NCBI RefSeq assembly: GCF_002849225.1
Contig: NZ_PKMC01000002.1
Span: 558,001 to 622,000 of the forward strand
Direction of reading: 5' to 3'
Length of the DNA: 64,000 bases
From: Actinomyces sp. UMB0138
GTDB lineage: Bacteria > Bacillota > Negativicutes > Veillonellales > Veillonellaceae
The translations under genes and the position numbers were made by a program. Each line of letters opens with the position of its first letter. Positions within the stretch are counted from its first letter, which is position 1. Under the pieces are notes generated by a model, which was not told where the DNA came from, ran no database searches, and saw nothing but the letters and a program-made list of their open reading frames with translations. This document shows positions 1-7,731 of the stretch, piece by piece.

Positions 1-932
1 CGAAATAGCGGATTGCCTAGCTTGCCATTCTTGAAGTGGTGCGGCACCTTGTCCAGTAGCGCTACCGGGGGAACGTGCGAGTCTGTTGTGCGGGGGAGCA
101 CCAGGTGTTCCGGAAGGTCGGCCACCTTGTCGCCGATCAGCGCCGCTCCTCTATTGCAATTGGGAAATGGCGAAATGTAAACGTCGGATCCGGACAGTAG
201 CGGGTAGCCGGAACTGCGCAGCAGCACACGTTTAGGTTCTACCACGTCGACCGTCCCGTTTACCGATACTACTGCCCGGTTAGGTCCAAGCGTTTTAGCC
301 ATGTTCGGGGTGATCGGCGTGGCCGAGGCCGTAGGGCACCGATTCGCTTTGGGTTCGTCTTTTGGCCAGGGCAGCGACACAAGTTCCCCGTTCAAGTCGA
401 CCTGCGCATATTTGCCCTTCGGCAGGGCCAGCAGGATATTTCCTTCCAATGCGGCTACGGCTTCCGCTTTGGTGGGCATGGAAAAAAGCCACCGGGCCTT
501 ACCCGTATTCGCATCGACAAGCAGAAGACGCGACCCCTCGGTAGAAGAAGACAGGCAGGCGAAAGTTTGGCCGGTAATCGGTGAGGTGGTACATGCAGAT
601 AGTGCCGTCTTCGTCTGGAGTTGCCACGAAACGTCCCGGTCTAACCGCATCAATATGGTCTGGCCATGATTCCTAGCAAGACCGATGGTGGCTTCTCCGA
701 TTCGGGCGGGGCCAGCTGGCGAACCCTTCCCGAACAACGGAAGGAAAGCGGATACCCCCACATTCTTTGCGGATATAGAGGAGGCGACGTGCACCTTCGC
801 CTTGGCAGGATGGGCGCGCTGGTAGGCGCTAATAGCGAGCGCAAGTAAGGCTATTACTACTGCCCCCACAATAATCGTGAGCGCTATCCGCGAGGCCCTC
901 CTTCCCGCCGGTGGAGGCGAAGCATGCGACAT
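1..932 (-). CDS. Membrane-anchored exported protein, possibly beta-propeller (C-terminus outside window)
   Basis: The minus-strand frame stays open from an ATG to the window edge, giving 310 residues and no stop. A short basic N-terminus precedes one hydrophobic segment at about residues 17-38, so the rest should lie outside the membrane. The body has repeated short beta-strand-like stretches and phrases such as LLLVDANTGKARW, which resemble PQQ/WD-like propeller blades. That fold assignment is only an impression. The ATG overlaps the stop of the upstream DUF4921 gene by one base (TAATG), which suggests translational coupling. Substrate and role are unknown. Confidence 0.7.
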   Translation of the reverse strand, partial: MSHASPPPAGRRASRIALTIIVGAVVIALLALAISAYQRAHPAKAKVHVASSISAKNVGVSAFLPLFGKGSPAGPARIGEATIGLARNHGQTILMRLDRDVSWQLQTKTALSACTTSPITGQTFACLSSSTEGSRLLLVDANTGKARWLFSMPTKAEAVAALEGNILLALPKGKYAQVDLNGELVSLPWPKDEPKANRCPTASATPITPNMAKTLGPNRAVVSVNGTVDVVEPKRVLLRSSGYPLLSGSDVYISPFPNCNRGAALIGDKVADLPEHLVLPRTTDSHVPPVALLDKVPHHFKNGKLGNPLF

Positions 933-2248
933 TATCCTCTAAGCAAGGACGGATCGACCTTGCATTCCTTTCCTAGCCTCATAGGGGCGATCAGGCCCTT
1001 CTCGCGCAGGTCGTACAGCTTGCCCAGGACCCGGTCGCGAACTCCCCATGGATCAATAGTGTTCAAATAGATGCGGGTGCCGCCCTCGAACCCGGCAAGG
1101 GTAGAGATGCGCCACTTGACCAGAATCCGCCAGCGCAACGGCGAAGCTACCGAGGCCGGACGGTGGTACCACTCCTCGTTGCACGGCACATCCGGGCCGG
1201 TAGCGGCGTGCACGGCGTGCAGTATGTCAGAGACTCCCCGTACCTGTTCAGGTGCGGCCTCCCAGGGGTTCACCGGATCCCCGAGCGCCCACACCGCCAC
1301 CGTGGGGAAGCGGTGGCCAATGCCAGAGAGCGCCACCGCGTAATCATTCTGCGCCAATATCAGGTCGCGGGAAGCCCCCACGGACAAGATATCGTCATAA
1401 ATGTGCGGAGTGCGGCGGAGCCTGTCCATTTCGGCCTCGATCTGTACCGGGCGTTCATCGATAGCGACCAGCTGCTTGTGCAGGTGATCAAACGAGGCCC
1501 CAGCGGGCTTGCGCCAATTCTGGAAGGCCGCCACATAGCGCACTGCCGGATCCAAACCATACAAGTCACCCATGGAATCGCAGGTGAACTGGGTGTAGGC
1601 AGCATGCTCGTCCGGGGTGAGCGTGCCCGAGGACGCCAGTTGGGAATCGTTAGTAGCCCCATCCACGAAGTGGCGGCGCGCCACAATCACGTCGTGCCCG
1701 CCCGTGAAGAAGCCCATTGCCTGTGGCATCAGTTCCTCATCGCGTTGCGACTCGATCTTCTTCTCGGGAACGCCGTAGGCGCGCAGCCGGGCCTTTAGAA
1801 TCCGCATAACGTGGTCGTAGCCCACCGACGAGGAAAGGTAACGAGCCATCCGTTCGCGCTCCTGGGTACTGGGCTGGTGGCCGTGGTTTAGCGCCCAGTA
1901 GTTTGCAGAGACGATCTCAAAAAGATTGGGAATTCGGCGAAACTGGGCAACTTCATCTTCGAGTTCCTCGGCCGAAACCCCAACCTGCTTGACCCACTTT
2001 CCGTCCCGCAGAACGATCCTGTCCTTTTCGGGTGGGGTCTCAAAGTATCTGCGGGAGCAAAATGCGCAGTGGGCGCCTTCCTTGGCTGGATCCAACGGCT
2101 TAGGGTCCTGCTGCGGCACAGCCAGAGGGCGATGCCCCCTGCCAGGGACCGTCCATACTTCAGTGCCCGTCAGCATGTTCTTCTGTTTAACCGTCCCGTC
2201 CTGCATGGCAGTGAGCGCGGACGAAAACTCGTTCTTCGATGAACTCAT
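932..2248 (-). CDS. DUF4921 family protein, galactose-1-phosphate uridylyltransferase-like
   Basis: The 438-residue protein carries a CAFC zinc-type pair at about residues 61-64 and the segment GASFDHLHKQL at about 250-260. That segment resembles the HIT-superfamily active-site motif of GalT (GAS-x-HPH-x-Q), with one His replaced by Leu. I recognise it as DUF4921, a GalT-related family of unproven substrate. It could be a nucleotidyltransferase or phosphorylase acting on a sugar-1-phosphate, but this is inference. No SD is visible. A -10-like TATAGG ends 8 bases before the ATG, so the transcript may be leaderless. It is coupled to the downstream membrane protein by a TAATG overlap. Confidence 0.75.
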   Translation of the reverse strand: MSSSKNEFSSALTAMQDGTVKQKNMLTGTEVWTVPGRGHRPLAVPQQDPKPLDPAKEGAHCAFCSRRYFETPPEKDRIVLRDGKWVKQVGVSAEELEDEVAQFRRIPNLFEIVSANYWALNHGHQPSTQERERMARYLSSSVGYDHVMRILKARLRAYGVPEKKIESQRDEELMPQAMGFFTGGHDVIVARRHFVDGATNDSQLASSGTLTPDEHAAYTQFTCDSMGDLYGLDPAVRYVAAFQNWRKPAGASFDHLHKQLVAIDERPVQIEAEMDRLRRTPHIYDDILSVGASRDLILAQNDYAVALSGIGHRFPTVAVWALGDPVNPWEAAPEQVRGVSDILHAVHAATGPDVPCNEEWYHRPASVASPLRWRILVKWRISTLAGFEGGTRIYLNTIDPWGVRDRVLGKLYDLREKGLIAPMRLGKECKVDPSLLRG

Positions 2249-2256
2249 GCTTTAAC

Positions 2257-2262
2257 CCTATA
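2257..2262 (-). promoter_or_regulatory. Candidate -10 box of a leaderless promoter
   Basis: TATAGG on the minus strand lies 8 bases before the ATG of the DUF4921 gene, with no SD sequence between. The spacing would put the transcription start at or very near the start codon. Confidence 0.35.
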
Positions 2263-2312
2263 GGCAAATAGTCATGAATACGTATGTAGGAAGGGGGAAG
2301 CGCTAATCCGGC

Positions 2313-2711
2313 TTACAGCCAACCCTGAGCTTGCTTAGACAGGTCCCGCAGCAGTTCAATCGCGTCGTCGGTCATCCGCTTGGGAACGAAAATGTGGTCG
2401 TGGTAGAAGCCGGCAATCACGTTGCACGGGATAGAACGGGCAGACAGCGCCTGTGCTACAGCCGAAGTAAGCCCTACCGCCTGCGGTGACGATTCAACCC
2501 GCAAAGTAATACGCGTATAGATATCAGTGATCTGGTACCCGGCTGCTTCTGCATCCTCGCGGGCAATGACACAGGTAGTGCCTTCGTCCTCGGCAACCGT
2601 GGCAAAGACATGAACGTCCTTGGGGATCCTAGAAGAGACAAGGTAGATGTATTCTCCCTGGATCTTCGCGTCAAGGCGGGCAAGCATCTGGTCTAAATTA
2701 ATCGGACTCAC
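2313..2711 (-). CDS. ACT-domain protein (two ACT domains)
   Basis: Starting at the GTG before SPINLDQM gives 132 residues, the usual size for the small double-ACT family. The longer open frame upstream begins with an implausible low-conservation stretch. The N-terminal half (YIYLVSSRIPKDVHVFATV) and the C-terminal half (RITLRVESSPQAVGLTSAVAQAL) each look like an ACT ligand-binding fold. These proteins are presumed amino-acid sensors without a catalytic domain; the ligand is unknown. The gene stands alone downstream of the csbD terminator. Confidence 0.75.
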   Translation of the reverse strand: MSPINLDQMLARLDAKIQGEYIYLVSSRIPKDVHVFATVAEDEGTTCVIAREDAEAAGYQITDIYTRITLRVESSPQAVGLTSAVAQALSARSIPCNVIAGFYHDHIFVPKRMTDDAIELLRDLSKQAQGWL

Positions 2712-2800
2712 TGAACCAAAGATAACGGGAAAATTGCTTAGGCGCCATAGTGATTCCAAAGGGCGAAAAGCTAGCAATAATAGGGCATTTTGGGCATGAA

Positions 2801-2831
2801 AAAGTGGCGGACAGAACCTGCCCGCCACTTC
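2801..2831 (-). terminator. Intrinsic terminator after csbD
   Basis: An inverted repeat with arms AAGTGGCGG and CCGCCACTT encloses an inner CAG/CTG pair. On the minus strand it is followed at once by a T run (TTTTTC). It lies just beyond the csbD stop codon and should end transcripts of the envelope-stress operon. Confidence 0.75.
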
Positions 2832-2843
2832 CACGCTAATTGA

Positions 2844-3086
2844 CTACTTGTCGGTGAAGCCTTCCTTCAGCTTCTCGGCAGCGGCCTTGATGTTTGCACC
2901 TAGGTCGCCTGCAGCATCCTTAGCCTTCTCGGAAAATTCGGAAGCCTTGTCCTTGACCTCGGCGCCAACCTGGTCCATCTTGCCTTCGGCTTCGGTGTCC
3001 TTGTCGCCAGTTACCTTGCCGGCTGCTTCCTTGGCCTTGCCGCCTAGGTCCTCGCCAGTGTTCTTCAGCTTGTCTTCGAAAGACAT
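2844..3086 (-). CDS. CsbD family stress-response protein
   Basis: An 80-residue hydrophilic, Lys/Ala/Glu-rich helical protein with the CsbD pattern (KNTGEDLGGKAKEAAGKVTG). The start was chosen at the ATG preceded by AAAGGAG, not at the upstream extension, which overlaps the next gene out of frame. CsbD proteins are general-stress proteins of unknown biochemistry. It sits 68 bases downstream of the AmaP-like gene and may be the last gene of that operon, ending at a strong terminator. Confidence 0.85.
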   Translation of the reverse strand: MSFEDKLKNTGEDLGGKAKEAAGKVTGDKDTEAEGKMDQVGAEVKDKASEFSEKAKDAAGDLGANIKAAAEKLKEGFTDK

Positions 3087-3154
3087 ATTTTCTCCTTTTA
3101 TCTTTTTCGAAGCGGTATTAGCTTCAATGTGCTTATGTCGGGTAATCCGCCGGA

Positions 3155-3763
3155 CTAACGGACGCGATCGGACGAGCCGATCAATGAACGCCAATCGTTT
3201 TGGATGTGTACGCAAATGGGTGGTGTAGTGCCCAGAAGCGAATCTACGCGTGCGATTGCCCGATCCATGATCTGCCGGATGTGAGCGGGGGAAGCCCCCT
3301 TGTACGCGCCAACCTTAATTAGGATTCCCGGTTCGTTCTTTACCTCGTAGCCATACGCAGACACGTTAGTGATCCACCGGTCGTCGCCGACCTCGTGTTC
3401 AATTACCTGTTGCACCAGGTCGATGCTGGCAGTAGTGGTGCCTGAGGAGGTTTGCGAAGGAACCAACGAAGCGGTGTGAGTACGCCCGCCGCCCTGCGAG
3501 AAGATGACGCAAAGGGCAATGATCACGCCGATTACAGCAAGCGCAATGAGGGCGATTGCCAACCAGGACATGTCAGTGTTGCCGACCGTAGTGCGCTCAG
3601 CTAGATCGGAGTAGCTCTGCAGCACGGTAGGTGCGTTCTTCTTGTAAGCGTCGGTAGCGGTAGGCCACAGGGAGATGAGTAGGGCGCCAATGCCGCCAAC
3701 TAGCAACAGTGCTGCCAGCAGGAACAGTAGGAACCTATTCAAAGCTCTTGGTAAGTGCCTCAC
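3155..3763 (-). CDS. AmaP-like alkaline-shock membrane anchor protein
   Basis: This 202-residue protein has two hydrophobic segments, about residues 9-31 and 66-88, followed by a soluble C-terminal domain ending near GSSDRVR. This is the layout of AmaP, which anchors Asp23 at the membrane in Firmicutes. The start overlaps the stop of the DUF6286 gene by four bases. As the last membrane component of an Asp23/DUF2273/DUF6286 cluster it probably tethers the Asp23-type protein to the membrane. Family membership is inferred from layout and neighbours more than from a diagnostic motif. Confidence 0.7.
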   Translation of the reverse strand: MRHLPRALNRFLLFLLAALLLVGGIGALLISLWPTATDAYKKNAPTVLQSYSDLAERTTVGNTDMSWLAIALIALAVIGVIIALCVIFSQGGGRTHTASLVPSQTSSGTTTASIDLVQQVIEHEVGDDRWITNVSAYGYEVKNEPGILIKVGAYKGASPAHIRQIMDRAIARVDSLLGTTPPICVHIQNDWRSLIGSSDRVR

Positions 3764-4386
3764 TTTGCCACCTCCCCATTGGAGTTAAGCTTCACCGAAC
3801 CGGTTGTGGCCGGATTTAGCTGGTAGCCTTCGACCTCGGTATTCAGTACAGACTGAATGGAGCTGGTATCGACCTCACGGCCAGACGTGGGAGTGACCTG
3901 CACGTTGGCGTTACGCTTTGAAAGCGAAGTCGCAACCTGGCCCTCGGGGAGTCCAGCGTGTTCGCGCACCGCCCTGGAAAGGGCCGAGGCAGTAACCTTG
4001 TCGTCAACAATGTAGGCAACTCGATCAGAGGCCAGCGAGTGGCGATCCAAAGCTCCGCCGCCCAAGGCCTTCCCCAGCATCCACAGGCCGAGCAAAGTGG
4101 CGACGATGCCGCCAACGATCAGGGCCCACTGGGGGACACCGGCAGGCAGCTTTACTACTGAATTGGCGATCTGGTCCCAAGAGGCAAGCAAGTTCGGCTT
4201 GCCCATGGCAGTTAGAATGCGTTCAGCAATCAGCCACACCAACACCACAGCAACGATCAGGCCAACAATAGAGGCCGTGATAGCACGAGATGAGTGCGTC
4301 TCGCGGCGCACCATGTACGACACATGCGGCCCCTGCGAAGCCGGCTGTACTGGAGCGTCGGAGGTAATGGGCTTGTCGGTGCTCAT
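3760..4386 (-). CDS. DUF6286 domain membrane protein
   Basis: This 208-residue protein has two membrane segments, about residues 35-55 and 85-108, and a C-terminal soluble domain of about 95 residues with a mixed alpha/beta pattern. DUF6286 proteins occur almost only next to Asp23-type genes in actinobacteria. The N-terminal 30 residues are polar and probably cytoplasmic. The gene overlaps both neighbours by four bases, so the cluster should be translated as a unit. Its function is unknown; an envelope-stress scaffold is the best guess. Confidence 0.75.
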   Translation of the reverse strand: MSTDKPITSDAPVQPASQGPHVSYMVRRETHSSRAITASIVGLIVAVVLVWLIAERILTAMGKPNLLASWDQIANSVVKLPAGVPQWALIVGGIVATLLGLWMLGKALGGGALDRHSLASDRVAYIVDDKVTASALSRAVREHAGLPEGQVATSLSKRNANVQVTPTSGREVDTSSIQSVLNTEVEGYQLNPATTGSVKLNSNGEVAK

Positions 4387-4745
4387 TCAACCCTCCTCTT
4401 TGGCTCGGGCTTGTAGTGAATACCCGTCAAAACCATGCGGACGTCACCGATCTTGTGACCGGTAATGCGCTCAGCATTGCGAACAATGCTTTCGCGAGCC
4501 GCATCCGCTGCGCCAAAGATGTTCATATCCTTGGTGCGGGTAACCCTTTCCACTGTTGTTTCGGGAACGGGAGTGGAAATGTCTAAGCCCAAAGCGCTTT
4601 CCGAATCGTGCAAATCTACCGAAATCTTGTCAGCTGGAACCGACAGGGCATCACCAACTACCGCAGCCGCCGCCCTCTTAATGGCTTTGGCGCGAATAGT
4701 GGTGTGACCGCGGTAGTTATGCGCGTTTGCAGATGCTTCAGACAC
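4383..4745 (-). CDS. Small Asp23-like protein
   Basis: This 120-residue soluble protein has no signal peptide or membrane segment. Its pattern (TTIRAKAIKRAAAAVVGDALSV, then a beta-rich core and a helix near residue 85) resembles a divergent, shortened Asp23/Gls24 domain. It lies between the small membrane protein and the DUF6286 gene, with 2- to 4-base junctions. It may form a mixed complex with the larger Asp23 protein encoded upstream. The assignment is tentative. Confidence 0.55.
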   Translation of the reverse strand: MSEASANAHNYRGHTTIRAKAIKRAAAAVVGDALSVPADKISVDLHDSESALGLDISTPVPETTVERVTRTKDMNIFGAADAARESIVRNAERITGHKIGDVRMVLTGIHYKPEPKRRVE

Positions 4746-4747
4746 AG

Positions 4748-4945
4748 TTAGTCAGACGTGGTGGTGTGCTTGCCGATCAAGGCGCTCCCGACAGCGCGCA
4801 GGTCGAGCTTGCCGGTGGTGGCGCGACCCAAAACGGCGCCAATAACCATGAACAGAGCAGTCAGAATGAAAGCCCAAAAACCGAGCTTAACTGCAACGAC
4901 TGCAAGAATGGCACCTACGAAGATGCCCATTTGCGTGTTAGTCAC
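4748..4945 (-). CDS. Small DUF2273-like membrane protein
   Basis: The 65-residue protein is mostly one or two hydrophobic helices (GIFVGAILAVVAVKLGFWAF, then ILTALFMVIGAVLG) with a short polar tail. DUF2273 proteins of this size are regular partners of Asp23 and AmaP. The start overlaps the asp23-like stop by four bases. It probably spans the membrane within the same complex. Confidence 0.7.
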   Translation of the reverse strand: MTNTQMGIFVGAILAVVAVKLGFWAFILTALFMVIGAVLGRATTGKLDLRAVGSALIGKHTTTSD

Positions 4946-5496
4946 TTGACGCGCTCCCTCTTCTTTTCGATTTCCTTGACCTCTTCCTCATCGTCGTCAT
5001 CTTCGTCGATGGAAGGAATGTGAACGTCGGCAATGTCGATGTTCACTTCGGTGACCTCGAGGCCGACCAAGCCCTGGATGCCTTCGATGATCTTGGAACG
5101 AACCTGGTCGGCGACCTCGTTGAGCGGGTACGGGTACTCGGCGACGAGGGTCAGGTCAACAGCGGCCTGAGTCTGGCCGACCTCGACGTTGATGCCCTGC
5201 TTGACGTTCTCGGAAGCGCCCATCTTGTCGCGAACCGAGCCGAGGGCGCGGCTGAAGGAACCGCCAATGTCATACACGCCGGGGATCTCGCGGATCGAGA
5301 GGCCGGCGATCTTTGCTACCACCTGGTCAGCAATGGTGGTGGTGCCGTTGCCGTGGTCCTTGCCGATATTGGACTGCTGCACGTCAGTGCCCTTGCCCTG
5401 GGCAGTGGCGCCAGTCTTAGTGATGTCTTTGCGCGCATCGTTCTTTGCTGCGACGTCGGTCGGCTTTGCCGACGGCTTCTGATGGGATGATGCCAC
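4942..5496 (-). CDS. Asp23/Gls24 family envelope stress-response protein
   Basis: The 184-residue protein has a disordered Lys/Thr/Gln-rich N-terminus (1-55), a canonical Asp23 core (IADQVVAKIAGLSIREIPGV at about 57-76, then GINVEVGQTQAAVDLTLVAEYP), and an Asp/Glu-rich tail ending in a basic cluster. It begins with GTG behind AAGGAG. Asp23 proteins are abundant membrane-associated proteins involved in cell-envelope homeostasis. This is the first gene of a tightly overlapping run with two membrane anchors. The 187-base AT-rich upstream region probably holds its promoter. Confidence 0.85.
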   Translation of the reverse strand: MASSHQKPSAKPTDVAAKNDARKDITKTGATAQGKGTDVQQSNIGKDHGNGTTTIADQVVAKIAGLSIREIPGVYDIGGSFSRALGSVRDKMGASENVKQGINVEVGQTQAAVDLTLVAEYPYPLNEVADQVRSKIIEGIQGLVGLEVTEVNIDIADVHIPSIDEDDDDEEEVKEIEKKRERVK

Positions 5497-5683
5497 TTTG
5501 AGCTCCTTATTTTTCGAACAAGATGTTTAGAGCTTGGCCGCAACGCATAAATGCATCGCGTCATACTCTCATGTTCGAGGCTACCGGCAAACAGAAGTGT
5601 TTACCAGTGGAAGCTGCATTTTTCTGCCATTGGTATAAATACAGTCGGATAATTTGCCTGTATTTTTATTGTTTAAACATTTT

Positions 5684-6127
5684 TTATATCTGGTCGGGCC
5701 GCTTTAACCAGTCGCCGCTGGCAGATTCTTCGGTGTAGGCAGAGTTTTGATCCAGTGCGTTTTCGGTGGCCACATACAAATAGCATTCCACCTTCTGGCC
5801 TGCGTTTTCGCCCTCGCTAATGGTGGGGTGGGTGATGACTCTGGTGTACAGGTTGTTCGGATCTTCGTCGCCCAAATATCCCTCTAGTTCATCCATGTCG
5901 GCTAGAAGGGAATCGAAATTAGCTTCTGAAACGTAAATGACGTCGCCGGTGATCTGGTCTTCTTTTGAAGGTATTGCCATCGGGTAGGAGGGGGTCAGCA
6001 GCATTTTGTATCCGGAAAGGCGGGCGGGAATTGCCTCTTTCAGGTGGGGGCCAAGAATGGCCTCGCAGTTTGTTTGTCCTGGACGCAGGGTTCCGTACAC
6101 GAAGAAGGGTCTATAAGTGGTGTTCAT
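5684..6127 (-). CDS. Gamma-glutamylcyclotransferase-like (AIG2/GGACT) protein
   Basis: This 147-residue protein opens with the family signature FVYGTLRPGQTN (residues 9-20), which binds the substrate carboxylate. It carries the likely catalytic Glu in MDELEGY, near residue 82. These enzymes release 5-oxoproline from gamma-glutamyl compounds or gamma-glutamylamines; the exact substrate cannot be told. It is a single gene, divergent from hsp20, with no clear SD. Confidence 0.8.
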   Translation of the reverse strand: MNTTYRPFFVYGTLRPGQTNCEAILGPHLKEAIPARLSGYKMLLTPSYPMAIPSKEDQITGDVIYVSEANFDSLLADMDELEGYLGDEDPNNLYTRVITHPTISEGENAGQKVECYLYVATENALDQNSAYTEESASGDWLKRPDQI

Positions 6128-6201
6128 GTATCAATACTGGCACTTCAGGCGTAGAACCTAAGCGATCTTTTCGGGTGCGTCGCGCGTCACGCAAAAATAG
6201 G

Positions 6202-6222
6202 GTTGAGTCTTGTCGGCTCAAC
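6202..6222. promoter_or_regulatory. HAIR box 1 (HspR operator) upstream of hsp20
   Basis: GTTGAGT-N7-GCTCAAC, with 6 of 7 bases of each arm matching the HAIR consensus CTTGAGT-N7-ACTCAAG. It is the distal of two boxes in front of hsp20. Confidence 0.85.
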
Positions 6223-6258
6223 TTTTACGCCCAAGGTGAATTAAGTGGCCATCGCAAA

Positions 6259-6279
6259 GTTGAGCGTCTTAGACTCAAG
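6259..6279. promoter_or_regulatory. HAIR box 2 (HspR operator) upstream of hsp20
   Basis: GTTGAGC-N7-ACTCAAG, 31 bases before the hsp20 start. The spacer and right arm contain TAGACT, a good -10 hexamer, so HspR bound here would cover the promoter. Confidence 0.85.
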
Positions 6280-6309
6280 GTGAACTTGAAAAAAGAAAAG
6301 GAGCTCAAA

Positions 6310-6732
6310 ATGGTTAGCAGGTACGATCCCTTCCGCGAGATGGAACGTCTATTCAACTCGACTATGCGCCAGGCTTCTAGCCCGGTTCTTCCCATGGACC
6401 TCTACCGCGATGGTGACAAATTCGTGGCCATCCTAGAGATGCCTGGAGTGGACCCCGATACGATCGACATCGATGTCGAAGATCGCACGTTGACTGTGCG
6501 CGCAGAACGGCACTCTGTTGAGGGCGAGGACATTGAGTGGCTTACACACGAACGCCCAACCGGAACCTTCGCAAGGCAGCTGTCGGTCGGCTACGGCGTA
6601 GCGCTAGACAAGATCGAGGCCGAATATAACGACGGTCTTTTGACCCTTACGATTCCGGTGGCTGAAGAGGCCAAGCCGCGCAAGATTGCGGTCAAGTCGG
6701 CTTCTACCGCCAAGACCATCGATCACGAATAG
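6310..6732 (+). CDS. Hsp20 small heat-shock protein
   Basis: The 140-residue protein contains a full alpha-crystallin domain from about residue 28 to 125, with MDLYRDGDKFVAILEMPGV at its start and a GLLTLTIP strand near the end. The start is the ATG after AAAAGGAG; the long open frame upstream runs through the operators and is not coding. ATP-independent holdase chaperones of this type protect unfolding proteins. Two HAIR boxes show that it belongs to the HspR regulon with dnaK and clpB. A bidirectional terminator follows. Confidence 0.93.
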   Translation: MVSRYDPFREMERLFNSTMRQASSPVLPMDLYRDGDKFVAILEMPGVDPDTIDIDVEDRTLTVRAERHSVEGEDIEWLTHERPTGTFARQLSVGYGVALDKIEAEYNDGLLTLTIPVAEEAKPRKIAVKSASTAKTIDHE

Positions 6733-6740
6733 GCAATAAA

Positions 6741-6771
6741 CATTTTGGGGGGCCACTGGCCCCCCAAAATG
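6741..6771. terminator. Bidirectional terminator between hsp20 and aldo/keto reductase
   Basis: Perfect 14-base arms beginning CATTTTGGGGGG enclose a 3-base loop, with T5 following on the plus strand. It serves the two convergent genes. Confidence 0.85.
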
Positions 6772-6774
6772 TTT

Positions 6775-7626
6775 TTAAATCCGATCCATTGTCTGCGGGC
6801 TGGATCCGGTGCGCCCCGCCTCTCCCTTATCTAAATTATTAAGAATTCTCATCGATTCTTCATCTAAGCTGAAATCGAAAATATTTGCGTTCTCTTCAAT
6901 TCGCTCCCGCGAGGAAGATTTTGGAAAAACAATAACTCCGCGCTGTAACGCCCATCTCAGGGCCACCTGCGCGGGTGTCCGCTCCAGGCGCGTAGCAATC
7001 GTCTGCACCTCGGGAATCTCTAGGATCTTGCCCCTAGCCAGTGGGCTCCACGCCTGCACCACAATGCGATGCTTTGCGCAGTAGTCCAAAACCTTATTGT
7101 TGGCAAAAAGTGGGTGCATCTCGATCTGATTTACGTGGGGCACTAGACCGGTTTCTGTTCGAAGCCGTTCCAAATGCTCGACCTCGAAATTAGAAACGCC
7201 GACTGTGCGCGCGCTCCCGTCGGCAGAAAAATCTTGCATCATCTGGAAGCATTCGGGGAAGCGTCCGCCGTAGCGATGCACCATAGGCCAGTGCATCAAG
7301 AACAAGTCAACATAATCAGTCTGTAAATCTGCCAAAGACTGTTCAAAAGAACGGCGGGCATCATCGGAGAGGTGATTGCCGTTATTCAGCTTGGTAGTCA
7401 AAAAGATCTGGTATCGGGGAATGCCAGAAGCCGCAATGGCCGCCCCTACCTGCTTCTCATTGCCGTACATCTGGGCGGTATCAATATGTCGGATCCCGGC
7501 CTCCAGTGCGGTTTCCACGAGGCGTTGCGTGTCCTCGGGCGCAATCTTGTACGTGCCAAACCCAAGGTAGGGGATTGAGTACCCTCCCATGGTGCGCTTG
7601 GTGGGAATTTTCAAAGCAGAATTCAT
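6775..7626 (-). CDS. Aldo/keto reductase
   Basis: This 283-residue NADPH-dependent oxidoreductase has the (beta/alpha)8 family motifs in order: LGFGTYKI near the N-terminus, DTAQMYGNE (catalytic Asp and Tyr), LMHWP (catalytic His), VGVSNF, and a late cofactor-binding segment VIVFPKSSSRERIEEN. The start is the ATG behind GAGGAGGC; an upstream in-frame extension lacks family similarity. It resembles the 2,5-diketo-D-gluconate/glyoxal reductase branch. The true substrate is not deducible. It is a single gene ending at a shared terminator. Confidence 0.88.
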   Translation of the reverse strand: MNSALKIPTKRTMGGYSIPYLGFGTYKIAPEDTQRLVETALEAGIRHIDTAQMYGNEKQVGAAIAASGIPRYQIFLTTKLNNGNHLSDDARRSFEQSLADLQTDYVDLFLMHWPMVHRYGGRFPECFQMMQDFSADGSARTVGVSNFEVEHLERLRTETGLVPHVNQIEMHPLFANNKVLDYCAKHRIVVQAWSPLARGKILEIPEVQTIATRLERTPAQVALRWALQRGVIVFPKSSSRERIEENANIFDFSLDEESMRILNNLDKGEAGRTGSSPQTMDRI

Positions 7627-7731
7627 ATCTGGCCTCCTCTGCTTCCACCCTATCCATAGCAGGTGCTGCGAATGCAAAGCCGGCACCATACACTGGTAAG
7701 CAAGAAGACCGCCTTGTATTAGGAGACAGTA

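Noticed and set aside
301..669. Plus-strand open frame of 122 residues at the left edge
   Set aside because: The minus-strand frame is open through the whole edge and has a membrane anchor and coupled start; the plus frame is its shadow.
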